Assembly (NCBI GenBank): GCA_036389255.1
Contig: DASVQI010000012.1
Location: 62,001 to 126,000 of the forward strand
Reading direction: 5' to 3'
Origin: JACVRN01 sp036389255
GTDB taxonomy: Bacteria > Acidobacteriota > Blastocatellia > Pyrinomonadales > Pyrinomonadaceae
Length of the DNA stretch: 64,000 nt
The notes beneath the pieces were generated by a model. It saw nothing but the letters and a program-made list of their open reading frames with translations. It searched no databases and had not been told where the DNA came from. Both the position numbers and the translations under genes were made by a program. How positions within the stretch are numbered: position 1 is the first letter of the stretch; each line of letters opens with the position of its first letter. Below, piece by piece: positions 1-8,503 of the stretch.

Positions 1-484
1 TTCTCCTCCGGGCGCTCAGGATTCCGCCGGTTCTCTCTTGCAGTGGCTATCAAAATATGACTCTGGACGTTTAGCAAGACTCGCGCGGATTTGCAAGCGG
101 GAGAGAAAGAATTGCTACCGAGCGATTGATGCGCCCCGCGTCCGAGGTGGTTGCTTTCGAGACACGCGGGCCGGGGGATAAAGCCTCCAAATCGTTTATC
201 ACAGCAGCAGGCCGCTTCGTCCCAACGTGCGCCCGTTTCGTCACAAATCTTCGCCCGCGCTCCTTGCTTGCAACTATGTTTCGGGATTCTACGTAAGACG
301 GCTATGTATGTCGGCCGTATTCCGGCGCTCGTCACCAGCACTGATTTCTAAATTTTCTAAGCACAGCCAGCCTAGTCCTGAATAAGAAACGAATTTGTGA
401 CCCTTCTCAGCTTTCAGGACGACCAAGGGACTTGTTTGAGATGACAGGGGCGAGAAAACCCCCCTTTCCAGAAAGGAACCGCTC
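1..484. other. Left-edge intergenic region upstream of tldD
   Basis: I see no convincing gene here. The only visible structure is an 8-bp inverted repeat, GTCCTGAA at 375-382 and TTCAGGAC at 413-420, with a 30-base loop about 65 bases before tldD. A clear ribosome binding site, AAAGGAA, precedes the tldD start at 485. The first 60 bases stay open in frame 1 until a TGA at 58-60, so they could be the tail of an upstream plus-strand gene, but 19 codons are too few to judge. Confidence 0.4.
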
Positions 485-2059
485 ATGAAAAGACGCGATT
501 TTATGGTAAAAAGCTCTCTCGCTTTGGCGGCGGTCGCTTCCAGCGACCTGTGGATGAGTTCTATCGTTCGCGGAGAGTCTATGCCTTTGAACTTACCCGT
601 CCTCGACACCTACTTTCAGGTGAGCAAGGATGAGATGAACAAACTTCTGGCGGCCACGCTCTCTAAGGGCGCGGATTTCGCAGACCTCTTCTTCGAGTAT
701 CGCATCACGTCGTTGCTCGTTTTTGAAGAGGACAAGGTTAAGAGCGCGCGGCGCGGCGTCATCTCCGGCGTAGGCATACGCGCCATCCGTGGAGATCAGG
801 TCGGCTACGCCTTCTCCGAAGACTTGACCATGGAGAAGATGATGGAGGCGGCCGGAGCTGCTGCGGCAATCGCCAACGACCGCACGGCACGCCAGCGCGT
901 GGCCGCCATCAGCGAGATACGCCCCAGAAATCTTTACCCCGTAAAGGAGCTCGCCACCTCCTCCGACCTCAACAAGAAGCTGGCTTTCATCAGGGAAGCC
1001 AACGAAGCGGCCAAAGCCTACAGCCCGAAGATTGTGCGCGTCAACGCGAGCTTTGAGGACGAGGTCAAGCATCTGGCTTACGTCAACAGCGAGGGCGTCT
1101 CGTGGACGGACATGCAGCCGGTCTTCGTCTTCGGCACATCGTGCATAGCCGAAGAAGGCAAGCGGCGCGAGACGGGCTACGACTCTGGCGGCGGTCGTAT
1201 AGGGCTCGAATACTTCGACAGGAAGCGCAAGGCCGCAGACATCGCGCGCGAGGCTGCGCGCCTTGCCGTCATGAACCTGAAAGCTGAGGACGCCGAAGCA
1301 GGGCTGCAAACGGTCGTGCTCGGCGCGGGCGACTCAGCCGTGCTGCTTCACGAGGCGGTAGGCCACGGGCTCGAAGCCGATTTCAACTATAAGAAGCTCT
1401 CCAACTACTCTGGCCGCGTGGGCGAAAAGGTGGCATCGGAAGCCTGCACGGTTCTGGACGAGGGACTCTTTGAGAACATGCGCGGCACAATCAACGTGGA
1501 CGATGAAGGCAACGCTCCTACTTCTACCATGCTGATTGAGAACGGCATCCTTCGCGGCTACATGTGCGACCGCATCAGCGCTCAGCAGATGAAGACGAAG
1601 CCCACGGGCAACGGGCGTCGTCAGGCTTATAACTACATGCCTATGGCTCGCATGACCAACACCTACATGAAGCCGGGCAAGTACGACCCGGAAGAGATAA
1701 TCAAGAGCGTGAAGAAGGGCATCTACGCCAAGCGCTTCACGGGCGGGCAGGTGGACATCACCAAAGGCGACTTCACCTTCTCGGTCGCGGAGAGCTACCG
1801 CATAGAAGACGGCAAGATAACTGCGCCCCTGAAGGGCGTCACGCTCATCGGCAACGGGCCGGACGTGATGACGAAGGTGACTATGGTCGGAAGCGATTTG
1901 ACGTTTGCAGACGGCGGCTGGACGTGCGGCAAGAACGGCCAGAGCGTCCCCGTGGGCATGGGCATCCCTACCGTCAAAGTCTCTGAGATAACAGTGGGCG
2001 GCACGAAGGTTCAGGCGGCCAATACGGAAGCCAATGCAAAGGAGTCGCGCGATGCCTGA
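485..2059 (+). CDS. tldD: TldD family metalloprotease subunit with Tat-type leader
   Basis: This is the catalytic subunit of the TldD/TldE protease, which in other bacteria forms a heterodimer that degrades unfolded peptides and matures modified peptides such as microcins. The 524-residue product carries the zinc motif HEAVGH (His289, Glu290, His293) followed by GLEADF, the hallmark of TldD. The N-terminus has a twin-arginine leader (KRRDFMVK, then an Ala-rich stretch to about residue 30), so export by the Tat system is likely. That is unlike the cytoplasmic E. coli protein. The start has a good ribosome binding site (AAAGGAACC). The stop overlaps the start of tldE by a few bases, so the two are translationally coupled. 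Family assignment is firm; the substrate is unknown. Confidence 0.95.
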   Translation: MKRRDFMVKSSLALAAVASSDLWMSSIVRGESMPLNLPVLDTYFQVSKDEMNKLLAATLSKGADFADLFFEYRITSLLVFEEDKVKSARRGVISGVGIRAIRGDQVGYAFSEDLTMEKMMEAAGAAAAIANDRTARQRVAAISEIRPRNLYPVKELATSSDLNKKLAFIREANEAAKAYSPKIVRVNASFEDEVKHLAYVNSEGVSWTDMQPVFVFGTSCIAEEGKRRETGYDSGGGRIGLEYFDRKRKAADIAREAARLAVMNLKAEDAEAGLQTVVLGAGDSAVLLHEAVGHGLEADFNYKKLSNYSGRVGEKVASEACTVLDEGLFENMRGTINVDDEGNAPTSTMLIENGILRGYMCDRISAQQMKTKPTGNGRRQAYNYMPMARMTNTYMKPGKYDPEEIIKSVKKGIYAKRFTGGQVDITKGDFTFSVAESYRIEDGKITAPLKGVTLIGNGPDVMTKVTMVGSDLTFADGGWTCGKNGQSVPVGMGIPTVKVSEITVGGTKVQAANTEANAKESRDA

Positions 2060-3407
2060 TTACAAGAATTTAGCAACAGAGCTGATCGCGGCCTTTCGCA
2101 AACAGGGCGTTGACGCCGCAGACGTTTACATAGTCTCCAGTAACGGCTTTAACACCACAGTCCGGCTGGGCCAGATAGAAAAACTACAGCAGTCCATCAG
2201 CAAGGGCCTCGGCATGCGTATCTTCAAGAACAATGCGACCGCCCTGACCTACACGACCGACTTCACGGACAAGAGCGTGCGAGAGCTTGTCAGCCAGACT
2301 ATGGAGATAGTCAAAGTCTCCAACCCGGACGAGTTCAACGGGCTCGCGCCGAAAGAGCTTTTGGGAGCCTATACGGGCAAGCTCATGATTTTTGACGAGG
2401 GCCTCGCGCGCGTCACACCCGAGAAGAAGATAGAGATGGCCAAGGAGGCTGAGGCCGCAGGGCGCGAGTTCGACCGGCGCATCTCCAACTCGCAGGGCGC
2501 AAGCTTTTCCGATTCGACTTCGGAAGTGACGCTGGCCAACTCGGACGGCTTCGTGGGCCAGTACAAGGGGACTTCCTCGAATCTCTCCCTGAGCCTTCTG
2601 GCCGAAGAGAACGGCGTCAAGCAGACCGACTTCTGGTTCACCTTCAACCGCTTCTTCAACAAGCTGGACTCGCCGAAATCGGTGGGGCGGAAGGCGGCCG
2701 AGCGCGCTGTGAAAAAGCTGGGGGCGCGCAAAGTCAAATCGCAGAAGGTTCCCGTAGTCATAGACCCGTACGTCTCTCGCCTGCTGGTGAGTCTGGTGTT
2801 CGGGGCGGCGTCGGGCGGCAGTATCTATCGCAAATCCTCCTTCCTGATTGACAAGGTCGGCTCGGAGATAGCATCGCCGCTCGTGACCATTCTGGACGAC
2901 GCTACGAAAACGGACGGGCCTTCGTCTCGCCCCTTCGACGCCGAGGGCGTGAAGTCTCAGCCGGTCACGCTGGTAGAAAAAGGCGTGCTCAAGACTTACG
3001 TCTGCGACTCTTATTCGGCGCGTCGCCTGAAGCTGAAGCCCACGGGCTCCACCTCGCGCAGCTATCAATCGCTGCCCTTCGTGGGTTCCACCAACAGCTA
3101 CGTAGTGGCCGGGACTAGCAGTCCGCAGGAGATAGTCAAGTCCGTCAAGAACGGTCTTTACCTGACGGGACTACTGGGCTTCGGACAGGGCAACAACAAC
3201 GTGACGGGCGACTTCTCGCTCGGCGCGGTCGGCTTCTGGATTGAGAACGGGGAGTTGACCTATCCGGTGCAGGAGATAACGCTGGCAGGCAATATGCTGT
3301 CGGTACTGAAGAACATTTCCATGGTCGGAAACGACCTTGATTTCAAGTTCGGCGGACTGGCCGCGCCCACGCTGCTCGTCTCAGAGATGACCATCGGCGG
3401 CGCTTAA
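2052..3407 (+). CDS. pmbA: TldE/PmbA family protein, TldD partner
   Basis: This is the non-catalytic partner of TldD. The 451-residue product has the TldE/PmbA fold features seen in the tail (VGNDLDFKFGGLAAPTLLV matches the family C-terminus) but no HExxxH zinc motif. I chose the ATG at 2052 over an in-frame ATG at 2034 because AAGGAG at 2039-2044 is correctly spaced for it and the ATG sits inside the tldD stop (ATGCCTGA). No signal peptide is visible, in contrast to TldD, so the complex would have to be exported as a folded pair or the two proteins act in different compartments. Confidence 0.93.
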   Translation: MPDYKNLATELIAAFRKQGVDAADVYIVSSNGFNTTVRLGQIEKLQQSISKGLGMRIFKNNATALTYTTDFTDKSVRELVSQTMEIVKVSNPDEFNGLAPKELLGAYTGKLMIFDEGLARVTPEKKIEMAKEAEAAGREFDRRISNSQGASFSDSTSEVTLANSDGFVGQYKGTSSNLSLSLLAEENGVKQTDFWFTFNRFFNKLDSPKSVGRKAAERAVKKLGARKVKSQKVPVVIDPYVSRLLVSLVFGAASGGSIYRKSSFLIDKVGSEIASPLVTILDDATKTDGPSSRPFDAEGVKSQPVTLVEKGVLKTYVCDSYSARRLKLKPTGSTSRSYQSLPFVGSTNSYVVAGTSSPQEIVKSVKNGLYLTGLLGFGQGNNNVTGDFSLGAVGFWIENGELTYPVQEITLAGNMLSVLKNISMVGNDLDFKFGGLAAPTLLVSEMTIGGA

Positions 3408-3437
3408 AGCTCGTTGAAGTAAAGTTAAAGTAGAAAA

Positions 3438-3480
3438 GCGGCGGTCGCTTCTCAAGCTTTGAGACGACCGCCGCGTTTCT
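3438..3480. terminator. Hairpin terminator between convergent tldE and lipoprotein genes
   Basis: GCGGCGGTCG at 3438-3447 pairs with the GC-rich right arm ending at 3474, with an inner TCTCAA/TTGAGA pairing, followed by GTTTCT on the plus strand. An A-rich stretch lies on the other side (T-rich on the minus strand). It lies between two convergent genes and probably stops both. Confidence 0.7.
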
Positions 3481-3522
3481 CTGTTCAAAGATATGGCTCT
3501 CTTTCTCACAGCCTCCGGACGA

Positions 3523-3966
3523 TTAGAAATCGCAGCCGTAGGACTTCATTGAAGTTCTGGCCTGCTCAATCGTCGTCTTGCAGGCTGCTGCCAGCGTTCC
3601 CTTCGTCGCGGGGTTGGCCGCCAGCGTCTTCCATGAGTTGCGCCACTGGTCTAAAGAGGATTTGTACTGCGCGCGCGCCGACTCGGGGACTTTGGCCGAC
3701 ACGCAGGCATCATATTTGGCTATGAACTCGTCGCACTCCGCGACGCCAATCTTCTCGCCACTGCCGGAAGTGGTCGTGGTTGTGTTCGTCGTAGTGGTGT
3801 TAGTGGTCGTGGTGTTCGCGCTGCTCCCCTTGTTGCTAGTCGCCGTGGTGGTGTTGGCCGTGTTTGAGGTTGTAGTGTTGGTGTTCGTGTCCGAGCCGCC
3901 GCATGCTACCAACAGGAGCCCGAAGGCCGCGCATAGCATCAGGGGGATAAAAGTTCTTTTCAACAA
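3523..3966 (-). CDS. Small Thr/Asn-rich lipoprotein of unknown function
   Basis: This is a predicted lipoprotein of 147 residues with no recognised domain. The start is taken as TTG at 3966, because AAGGAG lies seven bases upstream (complement of 3974-3979); a longer reading frame reaches 4008 but has no ribosome binding site. A hydrophobic leader ends in the lipobox LVAC with Cys22. Residues 25-80 are a repetitive Thr/Asn linker that looks like a flexible tether. The C-terminal 70 residues contain four cysteines (CDEF, DACVS, ACKTT, YGCDF) and probably form a small helical disulphide-bonded domain. A promoter-like pair lies upstream. Confidence 0.8.
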   Translation of the reverse strand: MLKRTFIPLMLCAAFGLLLVACGGSDTNTNTTTSNTANTTTATSNKGSSANTTTTNTTTTNTTTTTSGSGEKIGVAECDEFIAKYDACVSAKVPESARAQYKSSLDQWRNSWKTLAANPATKGTLAAACKTTIEQARTSMKSYGCDF

Positions 3967-4040
3967 CTGAATTCTCCTTACAGTCTGGGCCAGCGAGGGA
4001 AGGGCCAAACCCTATCGAATAAGAATGGTAAAGCGCGTGG

Positions 4041-4071
4041 ATTATACATGAAATGTTTTAAAATTCGACAA
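4041..4071 (-). promoter_or_regulatory. Putative sigma-70 promoter of the lipoprotein gene
   Basis: On the minus strand a perfect TATAAT (complement of 4041-4046) has a TTGTCG (complement of 4066-4071) 19 bases upstream. The spacing is long for sigma-70, and a TG directly in front of the -10 may help. It lies about 75 bases before the TTG start at 3966. Confidence 0.5.
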
Positions 4072-4148
4072 TCCCTCGCGGGCCGGAATAGTATTCGAGG
4101 CCGGGGCGCTGCCGCCGCCCGAAATTTTCGGGGAGTTAGAGGAGGATT

Positions 4149-5657
4149 TTGACACAGAAGACAAATCTGCTTTTAGGGGCGACGGTTCGTGACGGCCTGC
4201 GCTGGGCTCGCCAGCACGTCTATGCGCTGGCTGTGCTGGGGCCGCTCGTGCTGGGGATGAGCTACCTGACGCTGGCGCAGGCTGCCAGCTACGACCTGAA
4301 GCTCGCTGAGCCTTCGCTCTTCGTGCAACTCCTGCTGTCTGGAGGCTTCGTGCTGGGCGCTATGGCGGTCAGCCTCTCGCGCGCGAGCCGCGAGGTATAT
4401 CATCTGAGAAGGCCGTCAATCTTTGTCGAAGCTCTGCCCTTAGAGCGCCGCGACCATCTTCATTTCGCCCTCTTCATCAGGGCAGGCCGCACTCTGCTGC
4501 TCGGCCTTGCGCTCCTGCTCATACATTCCGTCTTCGGCAGGGAAAGAGTGACGATTAATTCGCTGCCGGCGCTGGCAATCTTCTGCGCGCTACTGACCGT
4601 GTCGGAAGCCTACGCGGCAATCAACTGGATTCACTGGGGTCACGCGCGGCGCAAAGTCAGAGCCATAAAGGCGCTCGCGGTCTTGACCACAGCCGCGCTC
4701 GTGAGCAGCCTGCTTCTCGTTATCTTTTTCAACGAAGCGGCCGCCATTTATTTAGCCGGTTGGTTGCGCCTGCCGGGCCGCCTGTGGGCGGAAGCAATCG
4801 TTTACGCGACAGGCGCTCTTCTTATCCTGATAGTCTACCTGCTCGCGCGGTTCTCACACGAAGCATGGCGGGGCGAAGACATAGACTATGCGCTGCGACT
4901 TGAGCAGAGAGCTTGGCCGGAGCTTAACTTCACTAGACTGTTGCGCGGGCGCTTGCCCCGGTCAGTGTGCGCTCTGCTTGAGCGTGACCTCTCGTTGTCG
5001 CTGCGCGTCTTCTCTTCCGCCGTCTACGTGTCTGCCGGCATCTCTCTCTTAATCGTAGCCCTGCTCCTGACGGTGCTTGCGGGCGGGGCGCTCCCCGGCG
5101 TGGAAGAGACGCTTCGAGGGCTCAGGGATTTGGGCTGGATTAGCGCGATGTGGTTTCCTTCTTCGCTGGCCATCAAGACGGCTGTGCTGGCGCTGGTCGT
5201 GTGCCTCGCCTCCGTAGTTCCCGTTTTGGTCAGCCATCAAATACCGCACGTCTGGCTGGAGCGGGCCGTGGGCGCAACCGCGAATGACCTGTGGCTGGCG
5301 AAGCTCTGGTACGCCAGACTGCTGACGCTGCCCGCAGTGATTGTCGTCTACGTCGCTGGCGTTTCAGCCGCTCTCATTGGCAACACGCCACTTCCTCTCT
5401 ACTATCTTGTGCCGCTTCTGGCGGAGTGTTTATGGCTGTGGTGGCTGGCAAGCTCAATCATAGGCGGGCTCGCTTTCGAAATGCCCGACAGGCCCGGCCT
5501 CGCGCTCGTGCTAGTACTGGGCCTCTCTTTATCGCTGGGCATGCTGACGGTGATACTCTGGCCTATGGGGCTGGGATTCTACGGCATGGGCGTCGAGCAG
5601 GTTAAGGAGCGAGGCATTATGCAGACGGCGCGTTACCTTATGACGGAGGAGTTGTGA
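4149..5657 (+). CDS. Multi-spanning membrane protein, probable ABC exporter permease
   Basis: The 502-residue product has about ten to twelve hydrophobic segments and no soluble domain. It overlaps by four bases the ABC ATPase gene that follows, so it is most likely the membrane subunit of an ABC-2-like exporter. No substrate can be read from the sequence. Translation probably begins at TTG 4149 just after a strong AGAGGAGGA stretch; the spacing to GGAGG is short, so the start is less certain than the gene. An N-terminal cluster of basic residues precedes the first membrane segment. Confidence 0.85.
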   Translation: MTQKTNLLLGATVRDGLRWARQHVYALAVLGPLVLGMSYLTLAQAASYDLKLAEPSLFVQLLLSGGFVLGAMAVSLSRASREVYHLRRPSIFVEALPLERRDHLHFALFIRAGRTLLLGLALLLIHSVFGRERVTINSLPALAIFCALLTVSEAYAAINWIHWGHARRKVRAIKALAVLTTAALVSSLLLVIFFNEAAAIYLAGWLRLPGRLWAEAIVYATGALLILIVYLLARFSHEAWRGEDIDYALRLEQRAWPELNFTRLLRGRLPRSVCALLERDLSLSLRVFSSAVYVSAGISLLIVALLLTVLAGGALPGVEETLRGLRDLGWISAMWFPSSLAIKTAVLALVVCLASVVPVLVSHQIPHVWLERAVGATANDLWLAKLWYARLLTLPAVIVVYVAGVSAALIGNTPLPLYYLVPLLAECLWLWWLASSIIGGLAFEMPDRPGLALVLVLGLSLSLGMLTVILWPMGLGFYGMGVEQVKERGIMQTARYLMTEEL

Positions 5658-6370
5658 GCGAGAAGCTTGTAGAGGTCAGGGAAGTCAAAAAATCTTACGG
5701 CCCCACGCTGGCCGTTGCCGGCGTGAGCCTTGAGATATACGCGGGAGAGATTTACGCGCTCGTCGGGGCCAACGGCGCTGGCAAGTCAACGCTCATTCGT
5801 ATGCTGACGGGGATTACTTACCCTGACGAAGGCAGCATAGAGGTCTGCGGGGAAGATACGCGCCGAGGCGTGCGCGCCAAGCGCCATCTGGGCTACCTGC
5901 CCGAAGAGCTTACCTTTTATGAAAGACTGAGCGGCAGGGAATACCTGCGGCTCGTAGCCGGGCTGAAAGGGGCCGAAAGCCAGCAGGTTGACGAGGCGCT
6001 CGATTTCTTTGAGCTGAAGACGGTCGCGGAGAAATGGGTGGGCGGCTACTCTCTGGGGATGAGAAAAAAGCTGGGGCTGGCTGCGGCCATGATAAATGAC
6101 CCGCAAGTGCTGGTTCTGGACGAGCCTTTGAACGGGCTGGATGTTGAGATGATGCGAAAGCTTCGCGCGCGCCTAGAAAGCCAGAAACAGATGTCGCGCT
6201 CTGTGCTCGTCTCCTCTCATTACATGGATTTCGTAGAGCGCATAGCCGACCGCGTCGGCGTCATGAGCCGTGGGAAACTGGTCGCGGAAGCTTCGCCCGA
6301 GAGCCTCAGACGGCAGGCAAATCTCCCCGGCGCGTCGTTCGAAGATGTCTTCTTTAATCTAGCCAGATAA
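5654..6370 (+). CDS. ABC transporter ATP-binding protein
   Basis: This is an ATPase of 238 residues that would power the permease encoded just upstream. Walker A (GANGAGKST, residues 38-46), a signature variant (YSLGM, about 132-136) and Walker B (VLVLDEP, about 152-158) are all present, and the D-loop GLD follows. The sequence type (EEL-F-Y-RL, signature YSLGM) is that of ABC-2 exporters (CcmA/NatA-like). The GTG start at 5654 overlaps the permease stop and has GGAGGA upstream. The substrate is not identifiable. Confidence 0.93.
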   Translation: MSEKLVEVREVKKSYGPTLAVAGVSLEIYAGEIYALVGANGAGKSTLIRMLTGITYPDEGSIEVCGEDTRRGVRAKRHLGYLPEELTFYERLSGREYLRLVAGLKGAESQQVDEALDFFELKTVAEKWVGGYSLGMRKKLGLAAAMINDPQVLVLDEPLNGLDVEMMRKLRARLESQKQMSRSVLVSSHYMDFVERIADRVGVMSRGKLVAEASPESLRRQANLPGASFEDVFFNLAR

Positions 6371-6507
6371 AGCAGTTCCTCTCTTTATTCGCCTAAAAAA
6401 GCCTGCCCCGGAAACTTTTTTCTCTCGTGGCTGATTCTTTTTTCGCGCCGTTCCCGCGTTATTAGATAGAAGCAGTTAATTCGGAGTTACAGGCGGCAAC
6501 GGCGGGC

Positions 6508-6547
6508 GTTTTGCTCTCAGGGGAATTGATTCCCCTGAGAGCAAAAC
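6508..6547. repeat. Perfect 18-bp inverted repeat before a small ORF
   Basis: GTTTTGCTCTCAGGGGAA (6508-6525) and its exact complement (6530-6547) flank a four-base loop TTGA. There is no T-run after the stem on either strand, so it is not a standard terminator. It ends 13 bases before the ATG at 6561 and could fold over the translation start or act as an mRNA processing or stability element. Confidence 0.75.
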
Positions 6548-6560
6548 AGGGCAAATCACC

Positions 6561-6764
6561 ATGAACGCAAATAACAGAATCAAGGTCGTCAAACGCGCGG
6601 AACTCGATTCGGGGCACAAATCGGAGGCGGCGCAGACAACGCAAACTCCGTCGAACGCAACGAAGACAGTCGCGCGAAAAGTGACCATCTGGGTCAAAGA
6701 GTTCCAGCAGCGCAGAGTACAGGAAGCCGGACGCAGTTTCGAGAGCCTTTTCCAGCGCGCCTGA
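6561..6764 (+). CDS. Small basic hypothetical protein
   Basis: This is an unrecognised 67-residue protein. Codon use (G/C in third positions) fits a real gene. The C-terminal half is a likely amphipathic helix rich in Arg, Gln and Phe (VTIWVKEFQQRRV then SFESLFQ), and the N-terminal half is polar and probably disordered. There is no signal peptide and no clear ribosome binding site. A perfect 18-bp hairpin sits directly upstream and may replace or block normal initiation. It could still be non-coding. Confidence 0.45.
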   Translation: MNANNRIKVVKRAELDSGHKSEAAQTTQTPSNATKTVARKVTIWVKEFQQRRVQEAGRSFESLFQRA

Positions 6765-6818
6765 CCCCATCTTTCTAATCTTCAAGCATGAACGCCCAAG
6801 CCGGGCGGGAGCCTTTCA

Positions 6819-7211
6819 GTGAAAAAGTTTTTCATCATTACCGGATTCATTCTTCTTTCATCAATGACGGCGGCGGCGCAGACCGACTACGCAAAGCGCG
6901 ACGAGACGGAAGCGCCAGTCATTTCATCCAAGACCGAGGCGGGCGCAAAGCGCAGGCAGACTGAGCGTGTAGTTGACGGGCGAGTGCTGCGAGTTGGCCC
7001 CACTAGCACTTATCTCAAGAACGGCCTGAGCACGGACGAGGTAGTCAAGCTGCTCGGCAGACCGTCAAGCATCTCGGAGCGGCTCGAAGACGGCAAGCTG
7101 CTGGCGTTTTACATCTTCCCGCGCAGCGAAGGCCGCGTCCTTGTGGCCCAATTCGAGAACGGCCTCCTGACTGCCTCGCGCATGGACACCCTTGAGCGCA
7201 GCGAAAGATAG
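6819..7211 (+). CDS. Secreted BamE/SmpA-like small protein
   Basis: The 130-residue product starts with a signal peptide (MKKFFIITGFILLSSMTAAAQ, start GTG 6819 with GGGAG ten bases upstream). The mature C-terminal part contains LSTDEVVKLLGRPSSISE followed by a beta-rich stretch. This is the sequence pattern of the SmpA/OmlA (BamE-like) fold, in which a helix precedes a Gly-Arg/Lys-Pro turn and beta strands. A role in the outer envelope is inferred only from this fold; no lipobox is present. A strong hairpin terminator follows. Confidence 0.8.
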   Translation: MKKFFIITGFILLSSMTAAAQTDYAKRDETEAPVISSKTEAGAKRRQTERVVDGRVLRVGPTSTYLKNGLSTDEVVKLLGRPSSISERLEDGKLLAFYIFPRSEGRVLVAQFENGLLTASRMDTLERSER

Positions 7212-7595
7212 TCCTGTTCACATAAAGAGACGCAAGCGGGGGCGCGGAGAATTGAATCTTCTCCGCGCCCCTTTGTATCTTTCTCTCTCTCTGCGCAAAT
7301 TTCTGCGTCACCCGGCGTCCCTGCCCTGAATAATTCGTTTGGAATTCAAACTGACCGACGACTCATAGCGCGAATCAGGCGTGGAAGAAAACTTGTACGA
7401 GGCACGAGGCATTAGCAATTTTCGGACGAATTTCCATAACAGACTGATGATTGATATCAGCGCCGAAAGCAGATTGTGAATGAGGGGGCTGAGGGCGCGC
7501 TAAAACACTGGATTTTGTGTGGGAACTGGTATATAAGTCTACGCCCTTGAAAATCCCCCTTACCCTTTACCTTTACCCTAGCGAAGGAGTTTACG
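7212..7595. other. Intergenic region with terminator and promoter-like sequence
   Basis: Apart from the terminator at 7239-7275, the region holds TATATA at 7530-7535 and, just before the next gene, a pyrimidine-rich stretch (7556-7580) built from units such as CCCTTTA repeated every six to seven bases. This resembles the heptad elements described elsewhere in the window but is weaker. I see no gene in it. Confidence 0.4.
7239..7275 (+). terminator. Rho-independent terminator
   Basis: A perfect 13-bp GC-rich stem (GGGGCGCGGAGAA, 7239-7251, with its complement at 7259-7271) closes a seven-base loop and is followed by TTTGTAT. It lies 28 bases after the BamE-like gene. Confidence 0.85.
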
Positions 7596-8240
7596 ATGAA
7601 AATCAGAGCAATCGCCCCGCTTTTACTATTTTTTCTACTCATCCTCGCGTCACCCCGAAACGCGAGCGCAGAGACTGCTGCCGGAAGCTACAAGTTCTCA
7701 TTTCAGGACGGCTACGCAAAAACACTGGAGTTCGACGCGCGCAAGCAAGCCGACGGCTCGACCGTGGGCCAGATGTATTTGACTGACGAGGCGACGCTCG
7801 TCTACAGGGATTTGGACGGCGCAGGTGACCCCAGCACCAAGTACGCGGGATATTACATATCGGCAACCTTTGACGACCTTGTAGTTAATAAGAATCAGGC
7901 AGTGATGAGCGGAACCATCACGGACTCAAGCGTTAGAGAACTGATAGGAAAGCGAGTGCTTCTGACGGTAGAAGACAACGGAGACAACACCAGAGTCCTC
8001 GATCAAGTGACTTGGGGAATATATAACCCTGTTACCAGAAACTGGATACCTACGGATGCCGAGCGCAAGGACGATAACGGGGCGAGCCTGAAGTGGTGGG
8101 CCACCGACGCCGAGGTCAGAGGCGATACCGGATACGCCATGCCCAGAGACGAATCTACAACCACCGGCAGCTTTCCCATGGCGTCCTATGCCTTCGCGGA
8201 GCTGGACACGCAGTCGGGCGATATACGAGTCGCGCCGTAA
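7596..8240 (+). CDS. Secreted protein of unknown function
   Basis: The 214-residue product has a clear signal peptide (residues 1-25, hydrophobic core LLLFFLLILAS, cleavage after SA-E). I do not recognise the mature domain. It is rich in beta-prone segments and ends in an acidic, Ser/Thr-rich tail. The start ATG at 7596 has GAAGGAG nine bases upstream. No partner gene is adjacent; the gene stands alone between a terminator upstream and a hairpin downstream. Envelope or extracellular location is inferred from the leader only. Confidence 0.85.
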   Translation: MKIRAIAPLLLFFLLILASPRNASAETAAGSYKFSFQDGYAKTLEFDARKQADGSTVGQMYLTDEATLVYRDLDGAGDPSTKYAGYYISATFDDLVVNKNQAVMSGTITDSSVRELIGKRVLLTVEDNGDNTRVLDQVTWGIYNPVTRNWIPTDAERKDDNGASLKWWATDAEVRGDTGYAMPRDESTTTGSFPMASYAFAELDTQSGDIRVAP

Positions 8241-8306
8241 CGCGCCTTGCGCCTGAATTCCAGCCCGTTAGATGACGGCCGGATTCAACCCCGAATAGTC
8301 GTAGTA

Positions 8307-8369
8307 ACGCAAAGCGGAGCGCAGAGAGAGAGAAGCATAAACAGCCTCTCTCTGCGCTTCGCTTTGCGT
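8307..8369. repeat. Heptad-type hairpin element (ACGCAAA class), probable terminator
   Basis: The left arm at 8307-8330 and the right arm at 8346-8369 pair over 24 bases with one mismatch. The arm reads as consecutive seven-base blocks (ACGCAAA, GCGGAGC, then GCAGAGA). It follows the 7596-8240 gene and is trailed by CTTTG, so it may end that transcript. Confidence 0.75.
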
Positions 8370-8503
8370 CTTTGACGACGGCGTGAAAAGATTCCTGTTG
8401 TAAACTGATGTAGAATCTATACAGTGTCGAATCGCTTGCGCCCGCCGCATTTGCCGGTCAGCTTTTGACATCGCTTTTATATCAATAGGAACGGAAGACA
8501 GAA

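Noticed and set aside
1..60. C-terminal end of a plus-strand gene entering from the left
   Set aside because: Only 19 codons before a stop and no recognisable sequence; it cannot be told from chance.
3578..3970. Plus-strand open frame encoding a Val-rich, seemingly membrane protein
   Set aside because: It is the antisense of the Thr/Asn-rich linker of the lipoprotein gene; the runs of Val come from complementary ACC/AAC codons.
6476..6697. Minus-strand open frame opposite the small basic protein gene
   Set aside because: It covers the perfect hairpin and has poorer third-position composition than the plus-strand frame.
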